A stretch of 64,000 nt of DNA. Origin: Haladaptatus sp. R4 (GTDB lineage Archaea; Halobacteriota; Halobacteria; Halobacteriales; Haladaptataceae). The stretch lies in NCBI RefSeq assembly GCF_001625445.1, contig NZ_LWHG01000011.1, positions 62,001 through 126,000 on the forward strand, read 5' to 3'. Positions 10,715 to 17,989 of the stretch are shown piece after piece (within the stretch, counting starts at the first letter, position 1; each line of letters begins with the position of its first letter). The notes under the pieces were generated by a model. The model worked only from the letters and a program-made list of their open reading frames with translations, made no database searches and had not been told where the DNA came from. The position numbers and the translations under genes are program-made.

Positions 10715-11467
10715 ATGAAAATCCCGAATTACGGCGACAAGTACGATGCTCCGGCGCTGTTCTCGCCGGAGGATGCGGTTGACGCTCATGGCGGAGCGTT
10801 GCCCGACATGCCGAAAGCGGTCATCCTCGGATTCGAGGACGAGTTGCGTTCGGCGGCGGAGAACCGGGCGACGGAGAGCGTGAATTACGTTCGGAGTCAG
10901 GAACTGCAACTGCTGGACGAAAACGTGGGATTCATCGGGGGGTTCGGTATCGGCCCGACGGTGACGGGAATCGTCGCCGAAAACGCGATTGCGGCGGGAG
11001 CCGAAGTCGTTTGCATTCTCTGTGGCTGTGCCGGATTGCAGACGGACATCCCACTGACGGACGCGATTTTGCCGACGCGCGCGATCCGCGACGAGGGAAT
11101 CTCGTATCATTACTTGCCGGGCGATGAGCAGGTAGAATCGACGCCGGAGCTGACCGATCATCTCGATTCCGCGCTTGCCGCGGCCGGAATCGAGACACAC
11201 CGCGGACCGACGTGGTCGATGGGTGCGATGTACCGCGAGACGATTCCCGAAATCGAACACTACGCGAACGAGGGTGTTCTGTCGCTCGGCATGGCGGAGG
11301 CTTCCCTGCTCGCGGTTGCGGCGTATCGGGGCGTCGATGCGGGTGTCGTCCACCAAATCGGAGACTATCTCACGGCCGACGAATGGGTGCCGAATTCCGA
11401 CGAACAGTCCACCCTTCCATCGATGCTCGATCCAACGATTGAAGCGCTTCGAAGGTACGTTTCGTGA
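10715..11467 (+). CDS. nucleoside phosphorylase (PNP/UDP family)
   Basis: A 250-residue protein with the PNP_UDP_1 fold. 'GIGPTVTGIVAENAIAAGAEVV' is the phosphate-loop and first Rossmann-type region; 'WSMGAMYRETIPEIEHYANEG' and 'LSLGMAEASLLAVAAYRG' match the nucleoside-binding and active-site strands. The classical Met-Glu of the ribose-binding site appears as 'GMAEAS'. It would cleave a purine or pyrimidine nucleoside with phosphate during salvage; the substrate cannot be read from sequence. It diverges from hel308 and is followed after 67 bases by the ferredoxin gene. Confidence 0.82.
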   Translation: MKIPNYGDKYDAPALFSPEDAVDAHGGALPDMPKAVILGFEDELRSAAENRATESVNYVRSQELQLLDENVGFIGGFGIGPTVTGIVAENAIAAGAEVVCILCGCAGLQTDIPLTDAILPTRAIRDEGISYHYLPGDEQVESTPELTDHLDSALAAAGIETHRGPTWSMGAMYRETIPEIEHYANEGVLSLGMAEASLLAVAAYRGVDAGVVHQIGDYLTADEWVPNSDEQSTLPSMLDPTIEALRRYVS

Positions 11468-11534
11468 GGGGTATTTCACCGTTCTCGAAAGCCGCTCCGT
11501 CATCCCTTTGAGGGCACACATCGGAGGAGTACGT

Positions 11535-11777
11535 ATGAAGATCGAATACGACCGGAACACCTGTACGGGAATGTTCCAATGTACCGCGGAATGGGATCAG
11601 TTCGTGGAAAACCGCGAGGAAGGCAAAGCCGATTTGCTCGACAGCGAAGAAGAGGAGGAAGGAATCTTCGTCCGCGACGTTCCCGAGGGGGCGGAGTTCG
11701 ACGCCGAGATGGCCGCCCGTGTCTGTCCCGTGGACGCCATCAAGGTGTACGACGACGACGGTGAACAGATCGTCTGA
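11535..11777 (+). CDS. small ferredoxin, three-cysteine (3Fe-4S type) cluster
   Basis: An 80-residue acidic ferredoxin. Cluster ligands are Cys10 and Cys16 in 'CTGMFQC' (C-x2-M-x2-C, so the usual middle Cys is Met) and the Cys of 'ARVCPVDAIKV' near the C-terminus. Three ligands with a non-Cys middle residue fit 3Fe-4S ferredoxins such as those serving cytochrome P450s. A stretch of eight or so Asp/Glu lies between the motifs. ATG 11535 is preceded by GGAGG at 11523-11527. Electron partner unknown; the phosphorylase upstream gives no clear hint. Confidence 0.85.
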   Translation: MKIEYDRNTCTGMFQCTAEWDQFVENREEGKADLLDSEEEEEGIFVRDVPEGAEFDAEMAARVCPVDAIKVYDDDGEQIV

Positions 11778-11829
11778 TACCGACGGACGGTCACTAGTTA
11801 GTTAGAAAATAAAACGATCGAAGGGGAGT

Positions 11830-11853
11830 GTTTCGAGTGGAAACGAGGGGAGT
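11830..11853 (+). repeat. ORB-like element downstream of orc
   Basis: Plus strand reads gagtggaaacgagggga, matching the ORB core with one change in the G-run. It lies between the ends of the ferredoxin and orc genes. This copy points towards the origin, unlike most others. Confidence 0.5.
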
Positions 11854-11914
11854 ACGGCGAGATATTCGTGCAGTCGAAATTTTTGTACCGCGAGATTTGA
11901 CGGCGGTAGCGGGG

Positions 11915-13411
11915 TTAGCTATCGAACCGTGCCTGTTGCATGAACGGTTGGATGTCGTCGATGTTGCCGAGTCGTGAATCGGACTGGAGGACGGCCTCCG
12001 TTTCGTCGATCGGGACCGAGAGGCTGATTTCCTTCGTCCGCCCGTACCGACCCTTCGAAACGACGACGGCGTTGACGATACCGAGCATGTCGAGTTCGCT
12101 GATGAGGTCGGTGACGCGGCGCTGGGTGAGGATGTCGGCGTCGATCTCTTCGCAGAGGTGTTTGTAGACGTTGTACACCTCGCCCGTGTTGATGTTGTGG
12201 ACGCCGTTTTTCTCCAGCGAGATGGTCGAGAAGAGGACGAGTTTCGACTGAGTGGGAAGGGTTCTGACGACTTCGACCACACGGTCGAGTTCGATCTTGT
12301 CCTGTGCCTTCCGGACGTGCCCTTCCTCCACGCGCTCGGCCTGATCACGCTCGGCGAGTTCGCCCGCCGTTCGGAGCAAGTCGAGCGCGCGGCGAGCGTC
12401 ACCGTGTTCCTGTGCGGCGAACGCAGCACACAGCGGAATCACGTCGTCCGAGAGGGCGTCCTCCTTGAACGCCACTTCCGCGCGGTGCTGGAGGATGTCC
12501 CGGAGTTGGTTCGCGTCGTACGGCGGGAAGACGATTTCTTCTTCGCCAAGGCTGGATTTGACGCGGGGGTCGAGGAAGTCGGTGAATTTCAGGTCGTTGC
12601 TGATACCCATGATCGACACCCGCGAGTTGTCGAGTTCCGAGTTCATCCGCGAAAGGTTGTAGAGGGTATCGTCGCCGGATTTCTCGACCAGTTTATCGAT
12701 TTCGTCCAGCATGATGACGACGACGCGTTCCTGATAGTCGACGGCCTCGAAGAAGGTGTTGTACACGCGGTCGGTCGGCCACCCGGTCATCGGGACGGGT
12801 TCGATTTCCTCTGCGTCGGCTTCGAGTTCCTCGATTCGATCCTCGATTTCCGTCAGCGACGAGAAGTCGATGTTTTCGAGTTGTTGGGACTCGGCAGCGA
12901 CGCCATCGCGGATATCCTGTAGCTCTTCGATTCGGCCCTCGATTTCGGCGAGGTTGTTCTCGATGAACTTGTTGGCGAGTTGTGCGAGGACGCGATATTG
13001 CGTGTCGGTTATCTCGCAGTTGATGTACTCGACCTCACAGGGAACCTCGTATTTCTGTGACGTGCGTTCCAGTTCCTGACTGACGAATTTGGCACTCGCT
13101 GTCTTTCCGGTACCGGTCTTTCCGTAGATCAGGATGTTCGATGGTGTCTCACCGCGGAGTGCGGCGACGAGGATGGTCGCCATGCGGTTGATCTGCTCTT
13201 TTCGGTGCGGTAGTTCGTGTGGCGTGTAGGAAGGCCGAAGCACTTCCTTGTTCTCGAAAATCGGCTCGCCACTGAGCAGGTCGTCGAACAGGCCGTGGTT
13301 TCCGTCTTCGTCCGAGTCGTCCAAGACGACATCGTCCAAATCGATACCCTCGAAACCACGACTCGTGTGGCCGTCTCGTTCGTTCGGCGAGTCTGTATTC
13401 TCGTCTGACAT
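11915..13411 (-). CDS. orc1/cdc6: Orc1/Cdc6 origin-binding initiator
   Basis: A 498-residue AAA+ initiator. Walker A is 'GKTGTGKT' at residues 97-104, Walker B 'VVIMLDEIDKL', sensor 1 'GISNDL', sensor 2 'HGDARRALDLLR', then a C-terminal winged helix that binds ORB DNA. An acidic, coiled-coil-like insert of about 50 residues (around 165-215) is seen in haloarchaeal Orc7-type initiators. I chose ATG 13411 ('MSDENTDSP') because the extra 69 upstream residues are low-quality and overlap ORB DNA. An ORB element begins 13 bases upstream of this start, which suggests autoregulation. It faces away from oriC and oapA, the usual haloarchaeal arrangement. Confidence 0.95.
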   Translation of the reverse strand: MSDENTDSPNERDGHTSRGFEGIDLDDVVLDDSDEDGNHGLFDDLLSGEPIFENKEVLRPSYTPHELPHRKEQINRMATILVAALRGETPSNILIYGKTGTGKTASAKFVSQELERTSQKYEVPCEVEYINCEITDTQYRVLAQLANKFIENNLAEIEGRIEELQDIRDGVAAESQQLENIDFSSLTEIEDRIEELEADAEEIEPVPMTGWPTDRVYNTFFEAVDYQERVVVIMLDEIDKLVEKSGDDTLYNLSRMNSELDNSRVSIMGISNDLKFTDFLDPRVKSSLGEEEIVFPPYDANQLRDILQHRAEVAFKEDALSDDVIPLCAAFAAQEHGDARRALDLLRTAGELAERDQAERVEEGHVRKAQDKIELDRVVEVVRTLPTQSKLVLFSTISLEKNGVHNINTGEVYNVYKHLCEEIDADILTQRRVTDLISELDMLGIVNAVVVSKGRYGRTKEISLSVPIDETEAVLQSDSRLGNIDDIQPFMQQARFDS

Positions 13412-13423
13412 ACGTCGGCTGTG

Positions 13424-13447
13424 TACCCCTTTGTTTCCACTGGAATT
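13424..13447 (-). repeat. ORB element next to orc start
   Basis: Minus strand reads ccagtggaaacaaaggggta. It starts 13 bases upstream of the orc start codon, so bound initiator would probably block its own promoter. Confidence 0.85.
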
Positions 13448-14125
13448 GCACGCCGTGCGGAGAGAGACGGGAGGAAGCGGGGAATAGCGTCCCGATTTAC
13501 TTCCCGGAGAAGCAACAGCGCGTCCAGTTGATGCAGATGAAAAAGAGGTACAGCACAGTACTAAAATCTTTCTCATCGATCGAATGATGAACGAAAAAGG
13601 GTTTTTTGCACGTTTCACGCTGAAACGGCATCGTTTCGGCTCGAATTACCGGGACCAGAGAAAGAAGAATTGATAGCTTGATGAGAATAGTTGGGAGGAT
13701 AGATCGGAAGGTTAGATCGAAAAGATAGATCGGAAACCAAGATTGAAGAAGTAAACGGAGTGGAAGAAGTGAAGTTGGGACAAATGTGGTTGGAGAGAAG
13801 GGAGTAGAGAGGAGGAGAGTGGAAGGTATGGGCGTGGGGTGGGAGATGATTGAGGTTGAGGGATGGTTTGAGGTTGAAAAAGAGGGTGGGTGCTGAAAGA
13901 GGGAGGATGCTGAACGGCGGAACGGGGTCGGCGGGTCGGTTGGAAGGTACAAGGAAAGATAGCGATACCGAGCGGACAATTCGAGACTCCCTTTCGGAAT
14001 CAGTGTTCGTACCCGTACGTTTCGACTGGAGAGGGAAGGAAAATTGGAGGAATGGGATCGATATCGGAGATAGTCGTGGAGAACAGTATCGAATTCAAAC
14101 GGTGATGGATCGCGATCCAAACCGC

Positions 14126-14148
14126 AACCCCTTTGTTTCGGGTGGAAC
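14126..14148 (-). repeat. ORB element in oriC
   Basis: Minus strand reads ttccacccgaaacaaagggg followed by tt. Left-hand member of the ORB group flanking the AT-rich core. Confidence 0.85.
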
Positions 14149-14276
14149 GCGGAGAGGGATCGAGTGGCAAGGGGAGAAAGTGTCAATAAGCCGAATTTAC
14201 CTGGTAGGGTCGGATGGATCGGAAGAGGGTGAAACACAGCCCATGACCAATGATAACACGTGGCTTTGCACCCCCC

Positions 14277-14299
14277 CACCCCTCTGTTTCGGGTGGAAC
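14277..14299 (-). repeat. ORB element, left of unwinding core
   Basis: Minus strand reads ttccacccgaaacagagggg. A C-run directly continues it on the outer side and a G-rich string (14308-14325) lies on the inner side. It opposes the 14457 copy. Confidence 0.85.
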
Positions 14300-14329
14300 G
14301 TGGTCGAAGGTGGGTGGGGGGAGGGGCTA

Positions 14330-14410
14330 GTCTAGAACGGGAACCTTTATTACAACGTCTAGCTAACAATATCCGCAAACTAGATACTTTACTTTTCTAG
14401 AGGAGGGTAT
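14330..14410. other. AT-rich candidate DNA unwinding element
   Basis: About 80 bases containing 'tttattacaacgtctagc' and 'tagatactttacttttctag', clearly richer in A/T than the flanks and centred between two inverted ORBs. Duplex opening here is inferred from position only. Confidence 0.65.
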
Positions 14411-14456
14411 TCTTTGTAAGTTACCGGCTTCTGACACCCCACCACCCGGCTTTTCC

Positions 14457-14485
14457 CGTTTCCACCTGAAACGAAGGGGTGGGGG
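14457..14485 (+). repeat. ORB element, right of unwinding core
   Basis: Plus strand reads ttccacctgaaacgaagggg, followed by tggggg. Oriented opposite to the 14277 copy. Confidence 0.88.
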
Positions 14486-14755
14486 TGTCCGACATCCCAT
14501 TAAACAACCGTCATTTTGGCACTCTCTTCGGTACACTGTTTCACCGAGATGCCAATCGGGACCAGCCGTTCTCTCGTCCTTTCCGTCCTCGTGGCCATTG
14601 CCAGACCTCGTCCAACGGTACCATGGCACACTATACTGCAATCAGTCGAATGCCCACGCCCGAGTCTTTTGCCGACCTGAAGAAAGGTTTACTACTAGAG
14701 GTTCACCATCAATCGACTTCGTCCGGACCACGTACATCACTCCCACAAATATCGC

Positions 14756-14780
14756 AACCCCTCTATTTCCAGTGGAAACC
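14756..14780 (-). repeat. ORB element, right side of oriC
   Basis: Minus strand reads ttccactggaaatagagggg. It is right of the core but has its G-run towards the core, an exception to the general polarity. Confidence 0.8.
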
Positions 14781-15182
14781 ACATCCCGTAGACGAGTTTC
14801 CGATGTCAGAGGTTTCGTGATAGCAATACGATGTGCCGTTCATTTCCCACGCGCGGGAATCACTATATTTAGAATATCATTTGATCCCAATTGAGAGAAA
14901 ACTGTTCGATCGGAATAGTTTTTGTCTGGACAGAAAATCAACCATTCCGGCAGTTCGCGTCCGTCGATTCTATCGTTTTTTGTTCGCAATCCTCTTCCCG
15001 TCGTGCCCTTTTCACACCATTTCTTTCCCACTTCCGTGGGTGAATTGTGTCAAGAGTTGTCTGACATAGGTTTAAGTGAATGGCGTAAAGTTCTACGCGC
15101 AACAGCCCCGTACGTCCGGCTCAATCTCGACAACGGTTTGTCTAGAGCGACTATCCGACACTGGGGTCTGGGAGCAAAAAGG

Positions 15183-15824
15183 ATGGGATTGTTTACTGGT
15201 CTCAGGCAAAGTATTGCACGTGTGACCGACAAGCTCTTCTCGTCAGAAGAGCCAAAACGGATCGGTATCTATGGACCGCCAAACGCTGGAAAAACGACGC
15301 TCGCCAACCGCATCGCCCGCGATTGGACTGGCGACGCCGTCGGTCCGGAAAGCCACGTTCCACACGAAACACGGCGCGCACGACGGAAGGAAAACGTCGA
15401 AATCGAACGCGACGGTCGGAAAGTCACCATCGACATCGTAGACACGCCGGGTGTCACGACCAAAGTCGATTACGAGGAGTTCCTCGACCACGATATGGAC
15501 AAAGAAGACGCCGTCCGTCGTTCCCGCGAGGCGACCGAAGGCGTCGCGGAAGCGATGCATTGGCTCCGCGAGGATGTCGACGGCGTCATCTACGTTCTCG
15601 ATAGCTCGACTGACCCGTTCACGCAGGTGAACACGATGCTTATCGGTATCATCGAAAGTCAGGATCTGCCGGTGCTTATCCTCGCGAACAAAACCGACCT
15701 CGACGATTCGAGCGTCCAGCGGATTCGCAACGCGTATCCGCAACACGAGACGATTCCACTCTCCGCACTGGAGGGTGATAACATGGATGAAGTGTACACG
15801 AAGATCGCGGAGTACTTCGGGTGA
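15183..15824 (+). CDS. oapA: origin-associated Era-like GTPase OapA
   Basis: A 213-residue small GTPase. G1/Walker A is 'YGPPNAGKTT', G3 'DTPG', G4 'NKTD'. It corresponds to the GTP-binding protein beside the main origin of haloarchaea, called OapA in Haloferax volcanii. ATG 15183 gives the family N-terminus 'MGLFTGLRQSI'; the 87 residues that could be read upstream run through origin DNA and are rejected. It overlaps oapB by 4 bases (GTGA), so oapA, oapB and oapC form one operon reading away from oriC. Its molecular role is not established; the fixed position suggests a link with replication. Confidence 0.9.
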   Translation: MGLFTGLRQSIARVTDKLFSSEEPKRIGIYGPPNAGKTTLANRIARDWTGDAVGPESHVPHETRRARRKENVEIERDGRKVTIDIVDTPGVTTKVDYEEFLDHDMDKEDAVRRSREATEGVAEAMHWLREDVDGVIYVLDSSTDPFTQVNTMLIGIIESQDLPVLILANKTDLDDSSVQRIRNAYPQHETIPLSALEGDNMDEVYTKIAEYFG

Positions 15825-16216
15825 TCTCAATGCCAGAAGTGAAAAATTCAGACGACGGCGTCCAAGTCGACCTCATCGGTGGTGAGCGGATGGCCGGGAA
15901 AACCAGTATGGAGAAGATCCGGATGATACTGGACGGTGTCCGTGATGGAAATATCGTTATCCTAGAGGAGGGGCTCTCCCCCGACGAGGAGAGCAAGCTC
16001 ATCGAGGTGACGATGACCGAGATCAGCCCCGACGAGTTCAGTGGTATCGAAATCGAGACCTACCCTCGCTCGAAGACATCCGACGGTGGCTTACTCGGTC
16101 GGTTGATGGGTCGTGAGTCGACCGATTCGAAACTCACGGTTATCGGCCCCGCAAACCAGATCGAGACGCTTCACAAGGACGAGAATCTCATCAGCGCGCT
16201 CATCTCCCACAAATAA
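15821..16216 (+). CDS. oapB: origin-associated protein OapB (DUF2073)
   Basis: A 131-residue protein matching the DUF2073 family that always follows the origin GTPase in haloarchaea. Typical features are 'DGVQVDLIGGERMAGKTSMEKIRMIL', 'GNIVILEEGLSPDEESKLIEVTM' and the end 'NQIETLHKDENLISALI'. GTG 15821 gives a 4-base overlap with oapA; ATG 15830 is an alternative start. Its stop overlaps the oapC start (TAATG), so the three genes are translationally coupled. Function unknown. Confidence 0.88.
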   Translation: MISMPEVKNSDDGVQVDLIGGERMAGKTSMEKIRMILDGVRDGNIVILEEGLSPDEESKLIEVTMTEISPDEFSGIEIETYPRSKTSDGGLLGRLMGRESTDSKLTVIGPANQIETLHKDENLISALISHK

Positions 16217-17094
16217 TGCCCCACAAGTGCACGAACTGTGGACGGACGTTCGCTGACGGGTCCAAAGAGATGTTGTCCGGTTGTCCCGATTGTGGTGGTA
16301 ACAAGTTCCAGTTTCAACCGTCGAGATCCACCTCGCCTCCAGGCGAAACGAAGGCCTCCACGACGGGTTCGAACCCGAAGGCTGCGGCGGCTACCACCGA
16401 CAATTCGACGGTAACCGACGACTCGACCGCCGACACTCGATCCGAGACGGGCGCGGTCAGCCGCGCGACGAGTACCGTCAAAGGATGGGTCGGTTCGCGT
16501 AACCGCTCTGAACCTTCGGATTCAAGCGCTAACGAGCGACAACAGGGGCAACCCGAACGCGAGCAGAAACCCTCTCAGCCGAGTGCGTCCGCACGTTCGA
16601 CGCCACCTCAAAAATCGCCGACCGATTCTCCGTCCGATTCGTCAACGGATTCTCCGTCCGATTTGCCATCCGATTCCCCGACCGATCCAACCGTCGATTC
16701 GTCAACGGATTCCCCGACCGATTCGCCAGTCGATCCGCCAACGGACTCTCCGGCCGATTCACCAGTCGATCCAACCGTCGATTCGAGCGAGGATCGGGCA
16801 CAGGCGAGTGCCCGTTCCGAAATCGTTCCGGAAGACGAACTCCCGGAGCGTCCAGGTTCTGACGGAACGGGGACGGTCATCAAACCGCCCGAGGACGACG
16901 ACCAACCGAGTCTCGATGAGCTCCGGGAGGAGCTCAACAGTCAATTCGAGAGCATCAAGGTGGTCGAACCGGGCCAGTACGAACTCAACCTGATGGAACT
17001 CTACGAACGCGACGAGTACATTATCGCCATGCGGGAGAACGGTCGCTACGTCATTCAGGTTCCCGACTCGTGGACCGGCCCGGTCGATAGCTGA
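16216..17094 (+). CDS. oapC: origin-associated zinc-ribbon protein OapC
   Basis: A 292-residue protein with three parts. Residues 4-25 hold a zinc ribbon (C-x2-C and C-x2-C in 'CTNCGRTF' and 'CPDCGG'). Residues about 100-205 are a disordered Ser/Asp/Pro/Thr linker made of imperfect 'DSPTDSP' repeats. The last 60 residues ('LDELREELNSQFESIKVVEPGQYELNLMELYERDEYIIAMRENGRYVIQVPDSW') form the conserved OapC domain. Last gene of the oap operon. The repeat linker is DNA-level repetitive (16621-16790) and likely varies in length between strains. Confidence 0.88.
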   Translation: MPHKCTNCGRTFADGSKEMLSGCPDCGGNKFQFQPSRSTSPPGETKASTTGSNPKAAAATTDNSTVTDDSTADTRSETGAVSRATSTVKGWVGSRNRSEPSDSSANERQQGQPEREQKPSQPSASARSTPPQKSPTDSPSDSSTDSPSDLPSDSPTDPTVDSSTDSPTDSPVDPPTDSPADSPVDPTVDSSEDRAQASARSEIVPEDELPERPGSDGTGTVIKPPEDDDQPSLDELREELNSQFESIKVVEPGQYELNLMELYERDEYIIAMRENGRYVIQVPDSWTGPVDS

Positions 17095-17159
17095 TTCTAT
17101 TTAACGGCGTGCAATAGCAGGGATGGCGCCTTTGGACGGGCGTGATGGACACTGCTTGT

Positions 17160-17606
17160 ATGAATCCATCCAAGCAACTCGCTCGGAGTCTCCTCTCGGA
17201 GTCGAAAGCGTACGGATACACGTTGACCGTTTGGGGCGGCGGCGCGATACTGATGAATCAGTACGGCTCACCGCGAATTCCGGAAATCTTCTGCTACGTC
17301 GCCGGTGCGCTGATCGCGTTCGGTATCTTGGCGAGCGTGACGTTCGAGAACCTGTTTTCCGACCCGAACTCGGATCACGACGAACAACTAATCGTCGCCT
17401 CGATGGTCCACGTCGTCGCGACGTTCGGCAACTTGCTGTTGGCCTACGGCATTTTGGCGGCACTCAATCCGGGATTCCCGTCCGACTGGGGCTTTTTCAT
17501 CCTCGGATTTTGGGGGACGCTCTGTTACAACCTGCTGCTTCTCCTCGAATCCGGGTTCGCCCGTCTCGTTACCTCGACGGTTGCGAACACCGAAGTCGGC
17601 ACGTAA
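17160..17606 (+). CDS. small membrane protein, four predicted helices
   Basis: A 148-residue protein with four hydrophobic segments: 'YGYTLTVWGGGAILMNQYG' then 'IFCYVAGALIAFGILASVTF', 'IVASMVHVVATFGNLLLAYGIL' and 'WGFFILGFWGTLCYNLLLLLES'. ATG 17160 gives the N-terminus 'MNPSKQLARSLL'; GTG 17142 and ATG 17145 in the same frame are alternatives. It follows oapC after 65 bases in the same direction. I recognise no family. A T-run at 17627 may end the oap transcript here. Confidence 0.7.
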   Translation: MNPSKQLARSLLSESKAYGYTLTVWGGGAILMNQYGSPRIPEIFCYVAGALIAFGILASVTFENLFSDPNSDHDEQLIVASMVHVVATFGNLLLAYGILAALNPGFPSDWGFFILGFWGTLCYNLLLLLESGFARLVTSTVANTEVGT

Positions 17607-17626
17607 GGCGTACCAAACCAGCGAAC

Positions 17627-17632
17627 TTTTTT
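17627..17632 (+). terminator. T-run, possible transcription terminator
   Basis: Six T residues about 20 bases after the stop of the membrane-protein gene, the usual archaeal termination signal, just before the repeat-rich gap. Confidence 0.35.
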
Positions 17633-17639
17633 CAAAGCA

Positions 17640-17720
17640 ACTACCACACTATTTCCCAACTACCACACCTTCCCCTCAATCATCACACCATCCCCTCAAT
17701 CACCACATCAACCTTCCCGC
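17640..17720. repeat. degenerate tandem repeat, G-poor
   Basis: Four imperfect copies of a roughly 20-base unit, 'caactaccacac', 'caactaccacacc', 'caatcatcacacc', 'caatcaccacatc', each followed by a short 't/cccc' run. The plus strand is almost free of G. The complement resembles the purine-rich 13840 region of oriC ('gatgattgagg'). Confidence 0.6.
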
Positions 17721-17830
17721 TCCACTCGAAACGATGGGCCGTTCGATTCGTTCTCACACCCCACTCGTTCGCCGCATGTTCGTTTCTCGTGAACCCGACA
17801 CAGAGACGGAAATCGACGCGATTGACGACG

Positions 17831-17854
17831 ATCTGGAGTGGAAATGAAGGGGTA
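17831..17854 (+). repeat. ORB-like element
   Basis: Plus strand reads ggagtggaaatgaaggggta. Intergenic, G-run pointing away from oriC. Confidence 0.6.
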
Positions 17855-17880
17855 CCGCGCCGAGTAGCCAGATTTTAAGC

Positions 17881-17902
17881 GTTCGAGTGGAAACAAACGG
17901 GT
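17881..17902 (+). repeat. ORB-like element abutting a start codon
   Basis: Plus strand reads cgagtggaaacaaacgggt, ending one base before ATG 17903. An initiator bound here would sit over the transcription start of the downstream gene pair. Confidence 0.55.
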
Positions 17903-17989
17903 ATGAACACTCCGACAAAAATCGTCCTCGGTACCGTCCTTTTGGCGATACTACTCTCGATCGTGCTCGTCGCACAATACGCGGCGTGA
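17903..17989 (+). CDS. 28-residue single-span membrane peptide
   Basis: ATG 17903 to TGA 17989 encodes 28 residues, 'MNTPTKIVLGTVLLAILLSI' and then 'VLVAQYAA', a single membrane helix with a positively charged Lys at position 6. Its TGA shares the A with the ATG of the next gene (TGATG), a classic translational-coupling overlap, which supports it as a real gene despite its size. Function unknown. Confidence 0.55.
   Translation: MNTPTKIVLGTVLLAILLSIVLVAQYAA

Larger units (their letters stand above)
13412..15182. other. chromosomal replication origin (oriC) region
   Basis: A 1.77-kb gene-free stretch between orc1/cdc6 and oapA. It has at least five ORB elements: G-run on the minus strand at 13424, 14126, 14277 and 14756, and on the plus strand at 14457. 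The 14277 and 14457 copies face each other across an AT-rich core of about 100 bases (14330-14410), the likely unwinding element, and each has a long G-string next to it ('gggtggggggagggg' at 14310; 'ggggtggggg' at 14476). This layout is that of haloarchaeal oriC1. Between 13655 and 13920 the plus strand is almost free of C. Longer reading frames here (for example 13497-14378 minus) look like chance. Confidence 0.9.

Noticed and set aside
14308-14325. G-quadruplex as the main origin signal
   Set aside because: The G-runs fit the haloarchaeal ORB-associated G-string; quadruplex formation cannot be judged from this alone.
13497-14378. 293-codon minus-strand frame across oriC
   Set aside because: It reads through ORBs and the complement of the purine tract, giving low-complexity Ser/Pro/Leu sequence with no family features or haloarchaeal acidity.
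14922-15182. N-terminal extension of OapA
   Set aside because: The added 87 residues run through origin-proximal DNA and do not match the family, whose usual start is at 15183.
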